From assembly GCA_020746105.1 (NCBI GenBank), contig CM036658.1:27677099-27741098 (forward strand): DNA of 64,000 nt, in the 5' to 3' direction. Source of the stretch: Trogon surrucura. Its lineage: Eukaryota > Chordata > Aves > Trogoniformes > Trogonidae. Positions 58,801-64,000 of the stretch are shown piece after piece (position 1 is the first letter of the stretch; the number at the start of each line of letters is the position of its first letter). The position numbers and the translations under genes were made by a program. Below the pieces are notes generated by a model that did no database searches, was not told the DNA's origin, and saw only the letters and a list, made by a program, of their open reading frames with translations.

Positions 58801-59264
58801 GGTAACTGATTGGAAGGCCTTCCACTCCTGGGCCAGATTCAAACACAGCACAAATTAACACTGATCAAACATGGTTGCCAGTTGGCAGTGCTTTGGTGGT
58901 ATGTGAGAAAAGATTTGTGATCTCAGTCTAACTTCTAGTAACCCAGTTTATATGTAGTCGTTGTAGAAAACAGTAGTAGAAAACACAGTGAGTGAAAAGT
59001 CGAGGGACTAAATAAGAATGAAGTCTGAACTCTAATGCTTTCACAACTCTTAAAAAAATATATCCTTTCAGATCAAGATAAATACAGTAAAGCAAATGCA
59101 AACATGAAAAACTGAACTATTGTTCTTAATATTTGTCTCTTCTATAAACAAAACCTTTGGTTTCAGATACTGTCGTTCTGTCAAAAATCGTGGAAGTACT
59201 TTACATTTCAAAACTAGTTAAAAATTTATACTCATTTATACTTCTATAGTGATAGTCAAAGCGC
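58801..59264. other. MCC intron spacer
   Basis: AT-rich intron DNA between two CR1 tails, with no feature recognised. Confidence 0.5.
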
Positions 59265-59455
59265 TTTGTCCTGTGAAGTATGTTGCCCAGAGAACTTGTG
59301 ACATCTTCAGCCTTTGAGAGGTTGAAACGTTGAGCCACACAGACCTGGCTTTGGGCAGCCTGCTCCGAATGACCCTTCTTGATTTGGGTAGCAAGTCAGA
59401 TGAATGACTCCAGAAGTCCCTGTCAACCTCAGCCATTCTGTGATTTTGAAATTTA
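59265..59455 (+). mobile_element. CR1 LINE 3' fragment, sense, old
   Basis: The words 'gttgcccagagaacttgtga', 'catcttcagcctttgagagg' and the tail 'gtcaacctcagccattctgt' are the CR1 coding end and 3' untranslated region in order, with many substitutions. Only the last 190 or so bases remain. Confidence 0.82.
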
Positions 59456-61576
59456 GGGTCTTCGGTGCATTCTGGCAGGCGCTCGTGTCTGTGTGTTACT
59501 TAAGCCAAACGTAGAAGTGTTTAAGATCTTACTTTAGTCCCCCAACCGTATTTCAGCCCTTTTCCTCGTTGTTTCATGCTTTTTCAACTACCTTTAAGGT
59601 TTTTGGGCTCTTAAGTGATACTCTTATTGCAGACCAACAATGTGACATCCAGGAATATAAAACACGCTTATATTTTTGTTCACCTCAGTATGTGAGCCAA
59701 GGGCATGCTGGGAGTTAACATTGTTTATCAGCTGTAATCCTGGGAGCCTTTTCTAATTTATACTGCACTCTGAGGTAGAGTCTGCTTTCAGACATACGGT
59801 TTGATATGAGGCTGCATTTGGCAATCATTAAACAGATGGATGGATTTGCTGTATCCAAATGGTCTGCATCATTCTGCGTGACTACACTGGCTTTGTTTTG
59901 ATTTATAACTCCACAGGGTCTTGTGCTAACCACAGGTTTTTTGTTACTTTTTAGTTTTATTTTCAGATCTTCATTTGAAAAATACACACTTTCGGCCAGA
60001 ATGCCTTGTAGGTGCTCCCTTACTGTAATTAATCTCCATTGACGGTGACTGGGATTATGGGTCAGTCCTTAATCCCATTTAACATGTGCTCTGTTAGCCT
60101 GAGATTGTCTGGTGTTTTCTTTGATGGGCTACCAATTATGCATGTGTATGTAGTGCTCAATTTGTAATGCTGAGGGTTTTTACATGATCTTGGGCTGTAT
60201 GCTTGTGAACGCAAGTGTGTAGTGACAACTGCTACCAGGACTGTGAATAACACGAAGTAAATAAAACAACGCTTGGTTTTTAGTGAAAAACTTCTGTAAA
60301 GTTTTAATGTTTTAGCTCTTCTCATTTATTTTTTTTTTAAAGTCCTCAAGTGGATAGAATTTTTTTGGAGTGTGTGTTAAATACAATAGAATTTCTCTTA
60401 AAGAATAAGCCATTGAATAAACAAAACTCATATTTTCAGTGTGTTGGCTGTGTTTAAGTACTGAGACAGATTCTGGTGAAACCACTTCACTTTTTCTTCT
60501 TTTTCTGACTGTATCACTTCCACGTAGATTGCGCCAATTATTTTTTTTAGCTTTTTCTTCCGCTCCACAGAGACTCATCCAAACTTGTATCATGTATAAT
60601 ACCATTTTTTCCTCTAGAACGTCTGGATAATGTATTTCTTCCTCATCAGTTCAAATCAGAGGTTAAGAAGGTGTAAAATAAATGAGAGGTGTTTGAGGTT
60701 CTTCTTAACCATATTCAGATGCTATTGGGTCAGTATTAAATCTTTATTCTGCATCTGGACTACACTTAAAAGGCAGCATATGTTTTGTTTCAACTGGCAT
60801 GGTAAATGCTCTCTGGAAGAAATAGCTCTTAAAACACATTTTTAGTAATAACTTTCCCATCATTTGATGAGGCATGTGAGACCCTTTGGAAAAGAGGATT
60901 AGTGATTTGCAGAGCAGAGGTGATCTGAGGAACCACAGTTCAACTAATAAATGACGAATTATGAGGAGAGTTGAATACCCTGTGCTTAAAATTTTGTGAA
61001 GGAACATAGCTGATTACTGGTTGTTGTATTATGCTCATCTACAAAGCTGAAGCCTGTGGAGACCTGCTATAGCATTTGCTTACACCCTTCTGCTGTTCCA
61101 GTAAGACAGCAGATCTCCTCGTCTCTGTGCTTGTATCAGTGTACAATTTGGCGTTCAAATGATCTCTTGAATGAAATTTCCTGTAAAGTACTGGTCAACC
61201 ACAACTAATGTCTTTTTCCAAGAATATTTCTGTGGTTGTGAGAAGAAAAGTAGAGCTTTCTACTAACTCTGTCTGGCACGGTATCCTGACTTTGATAATG
61301 ATAAATTAGTGGAAGTCTGAAAGGAGAGCTTAAGAAACGCATACAGAGAGTTGTCCTTCTTCATACTCCCCCACCTTTTTACCAACATCTGTGAGCAGGG
61401 GGCTGCATCATATTTAATAGTCCTCTATGGTCCTATCCTCGGTGGATTTATCTAATCTTTCTAATCGTTCTACGTTCTTGGCATTTCCTGTATCCTGTGA
61501 CATTGAGTTCTGCAGTTTTATGATAGAACACAGGATTTAATAACATGCTGTACGTTTCAGCAAATACAAGAATAGA
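59456..61576. other. Non-coding stretch, likely MCC intron
   Basis: AT-rich single-copy DNA. Open frames at 59715-59987 (-), 60312-60605 (-) and 60744-61007 (-) have no recognisable domain. No MCC exon found. Confidence 0.5.
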
Positions 61577-62998
61577 CAGACTCGCAGAATCGTAGGAGTT
61601 GAAAGGGACCTCTAGAGATCATTTAGTTCAACCCCCCTCTAAAGCAGGATTGACTAGAGCACATTGCATAGGAACGCATCCAGGCAGATTTTGAAACTCT
61701 CCCTGAGAATGAGACTCGCCAACCTCTCCCAGGCAGCCCATTCCACTGCTCTGTCACCCTCACAGTAAAGTTTTTCCTCATGTTTAGATGGAACTTCCTG
61801 TGTTTCAGCTTGTGCCCCTTGTGCCTTGTCCTGTCACTTGGCACTGCTGAAGAGTCCAGCTCTATCCCCTGTACGCCCAACCTGTAGATATTTACAGACA
61901 CTAATAAGGTGTCCTCTCAGTCTTCTCCAGGCTATACGTTTCCAGCTCTTTCAACCTTTCTTCTTATGGTAGATGCTTCAGTCCCCTAATCATCTTTGTC
62001 CTCCACTGGACTCTCTCCCATAGCTCCCTGTTTCTCTTGAACTGGGGAGCCCAGAACTGGACATGGTGTTCCAGATGCAACTTCACTGGGGCGGAATAGA
62101 GGATGAGGATGACCTCCCTTGACCTGCTGGCCACACTCTTAATGCAGCCCAGGATACCGTTGACCCTCTTGGCCAGAAGGGCGCATTGCTGGCTCATGGT
62201 TAACTTACTGTCTACCAGAACTCCAGGATCCTTCTCCTCAGGGCTGCTTTCCAGCAGGACTGCTGATAACCTGTATTGATGCATGGGATTGTTCCTCCTG
62301 AGACACAGGACCTTGCGTTTGTCCTTGGTGAACCTCATTAAGTTCCTCTGTCCAACTCTCCAGCCTGTCCAGGTCACACTGCATGGCACCACAGCCCTCT
62401 GGTGTGTCAGCCACTCATCCCAGTTTAGTATCATCAGCAAGTTTGCTGAGGATGTACTCTGTCCCCTCGTCTAGGTCATGGATGAATATGGTAAATAAGA
62501 CTGGACCCAGTACTGACCCCTGGGGAACACCACTGGTTACAGGCCTGTAGCTCGACCCTGCTCCATTGGTCACAACTCTCTGGGCTCTGTCACTCAACCA
62601 GCTCTCAACCCACCTCACTGTCCACTCATCTAATCCACACTCCCTGAGTTTCCTAATGAGGATGTTATGGGAGACAGTGTCAAAAGCCTTACTGAAGTCA
62701 AGGTAGATGACACCCACTGCTCTTCCCTCATCTAACTGGTCAGTTATGGCATCATAGAGAGCTATTGGATTGGTCAGCGTGATTTCCCCTTGGTAAACCC
62801 ATGCTGACCATTCCAAATAACTTTCTGTTCTTCATCAGAACAATTTGTTTCATGACTTTTCCAGGGACAGAGGTGAAAGTAGCCAGCCTGTAGTCATTCT
62901 TGCCCTTTTTGAAGACTGGAGTGACACTAACCTTCCTGCAGTCCTCAGGCAGCTCTCCTGTTCTCCTTTCAAAGATGATGGAGAGTGGCCTAGCTCGA
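61577..62998 (-). mobile_element. CR1 LINE, antisense, reverse-transcriptase pseudogene in MCC intron
   Basis: The 3' tail is a short 'cagaatcgtagga'-type end at about 61583. On the minus strand the reverse transcriptase reads in three main frames. One, 63003-62752, has 'RKVSVTPVFKKGKN'. The next, 62816-62415, has '[20 protein letters not shown]', '[20 protein letters not shown]' and an ADD motif written LADD instead of FADD. The last, 62440-61964, has '[20 protein letters not shown]' and '[20 protein letters not shown]'. Frame changes between them and a degraded C-terminus make it inactive. It is truncated at its 5' end near 62990, almost the same element position as the copy at 19945-21425. 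Confidence 0.94.
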
Positions 62999-64000
62999 GA
63001 CAATTCACCTTACTTACTTACCAGTTCATTTCCTTTCTCAAGGTAGTCGTGCTCTCTCATTGTTTGTGCTTAGTTCTTGTAGTTTTTGAATTCTGTAATA
63101 GCTCTAGACACAGGGTTACAAAGACTGTTCTACACTATTCTGGATCCTTTATCACACAGCAGTAAATAACTCTTTACAATAACATTACTGCAGTAATAAC
63201 TCCTTACCATTCTCTCAATTATTCAGAATATAGGGAGGAACAGCTGAATTTCATTATAAGAATAAAAAAAACACTGTAGGTATATAGGAACATGTGAACT
63301 TCACAGGAAGATTTCAATTTCTCATTTAACAAGGTAGCTTGAAATAAAAATACATGGTGTTCAGATGAATGTTGAGATTACTCATTCTGTTGTGTGATGT
63401 CCTCATCTCACATGTTTTAGTCTTGTATATATTTGTATTCTTCTTACTCAGATTATATAACCTAACAACTAGTTGTGACCATGCACATTTTTGCGATTGA
63501 GGATTTGGCACAATGGAGTTGTGTTTATGCTTACAATTGGATGAATGGATTCCCACTTTAAAGTCTGCCACTCCTTTTAAATTAAAATACTGTATTAGTT
63601 GAGCAAAGATTTTTAGCTCCTGTGAACCTGTTAGACAGGTTTGTCTCTAAGGCTTATTCAGGTGATGACTTGTATTCTTGGTGAAAGATGCCACAGCCTG
63701 TGTTAGTCTCTGCAGGGCCTGAGGCGCTGGGAGATCTCTTACCCAGCACTGCTGGTGGTGGCTCTTTTTGTGTACTCTGACTGAACACTGCAAATTTAAC
63801 ATAAAGGTTTGCACTGGCAGTGTTTCTTGGACTATGAATTTGTGTACATTAATGGGTGGTAGAATTGTGTTGAGGCAATATCCTTGGGTTAAAATATTTT
63901 CTCTTGCCATCTTTCTCACTTTTAATTTTGTGGTTGTTTCCCAGCATCAGGAGGTCACTCACGCTGAGAAATCTGCCAGAAACTTCTCTCCTGACCTTAC
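62999..64000. other. Non-coding stretch, likely MCC intron
   Basis: AT-rich single-copy DNA up to the window end. A pyrimidine-rich run followed by 'ttcccag' at about 63939-63945 resembles a splice acceptor, and the open frame after it continues to the edge, but its translation is not the MCC sequence expected next. No repeat recognised. Confidence 0.45.

Noticed and set aside
1..64000. tRNA, rRNA, snRNA genes and CRISPR arrays
   Set aside because: None seen by eye on either strand. A tRNAscan or Rfam scan was not possible here.

Overview
This window looks like ordinary euchromatic DNA from a bird, probably a neoavian rather than a chicken. The evidence is many CR1 LINE copies in sense and antisense orientation, three families of endogenous-retrovirus LTR of a kind common in bird genomes, AT-rich single-copy filler, and one split vertebrate gene. 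No prokaryotic features, CRISPR array, tRNA or rRNA gene was seen.

The only protein-coding sequence I can defend is one 114-base internal exon at 57820-57933 (+). It encodes 38 residues of a perfect heptad coiled coil that I recognise as the N-terminal part of MCC (colorectal mutant cancer protein). The exon starts and ends in phase 0 and has strong splice sites, so MCC is transcribed left to right. A CpG-dense segment at about 30290-31160 contains a consensus splice donor at 31083/31084. It is the best candidate for a promoter and non-coding first exon, possibly of an MCC isoform or of a separate non-coding RNA. The donor is in the wrong phase to join an upstream ATG to the MCC exon. The rest of the window is then either MCC intron or the sequence upstream of that promoter.

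Layout. 1-12.5 kb: four antisense CR1 pieces (two with internal deletions), an old relic of a non-CR1 LINE, and an antisense solo LTR. 12.5-17.8 kb: single-copy DNA. 17.8-21.4 kb: a cluster of a sense solo LTR, a sense CR1 split by a second LTR, and a long antisense CR1 with a nearly open reverse-transcriptase frame. 21.4-30.3 kb: mostly single-copy, with one ancient CR1 tail and a (GTTT)9 microsatellite. 30.3-31.2 kb: CpG island with G-quadruplex-type runs and a 25-base C tract. 31.2-38.2 kb: single-copy. 38.2-45.2 kb: three sense CR1 copies, the longest 2.6 kb with endonuclease and reverse-transcriptase remains. 45.2-57.8 kb: mostly single-copy, with one antisense solo LTR of the same family as the first. 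57.8-64 kb: the MCC exon, two sense CR1 tails and one 1.4 kb antisense CR1.

I found no new biological system. The points most worth a second look are the CpG island as an alternative promoter, the non-CR1 LINE relic, the internally deleted CR1 copies, the LTR with a roughly 50-base internal repeat, and the nested LTR/CR1 cluster. Family names and the MCC assignment rest on recognition from memory, not on a database search.
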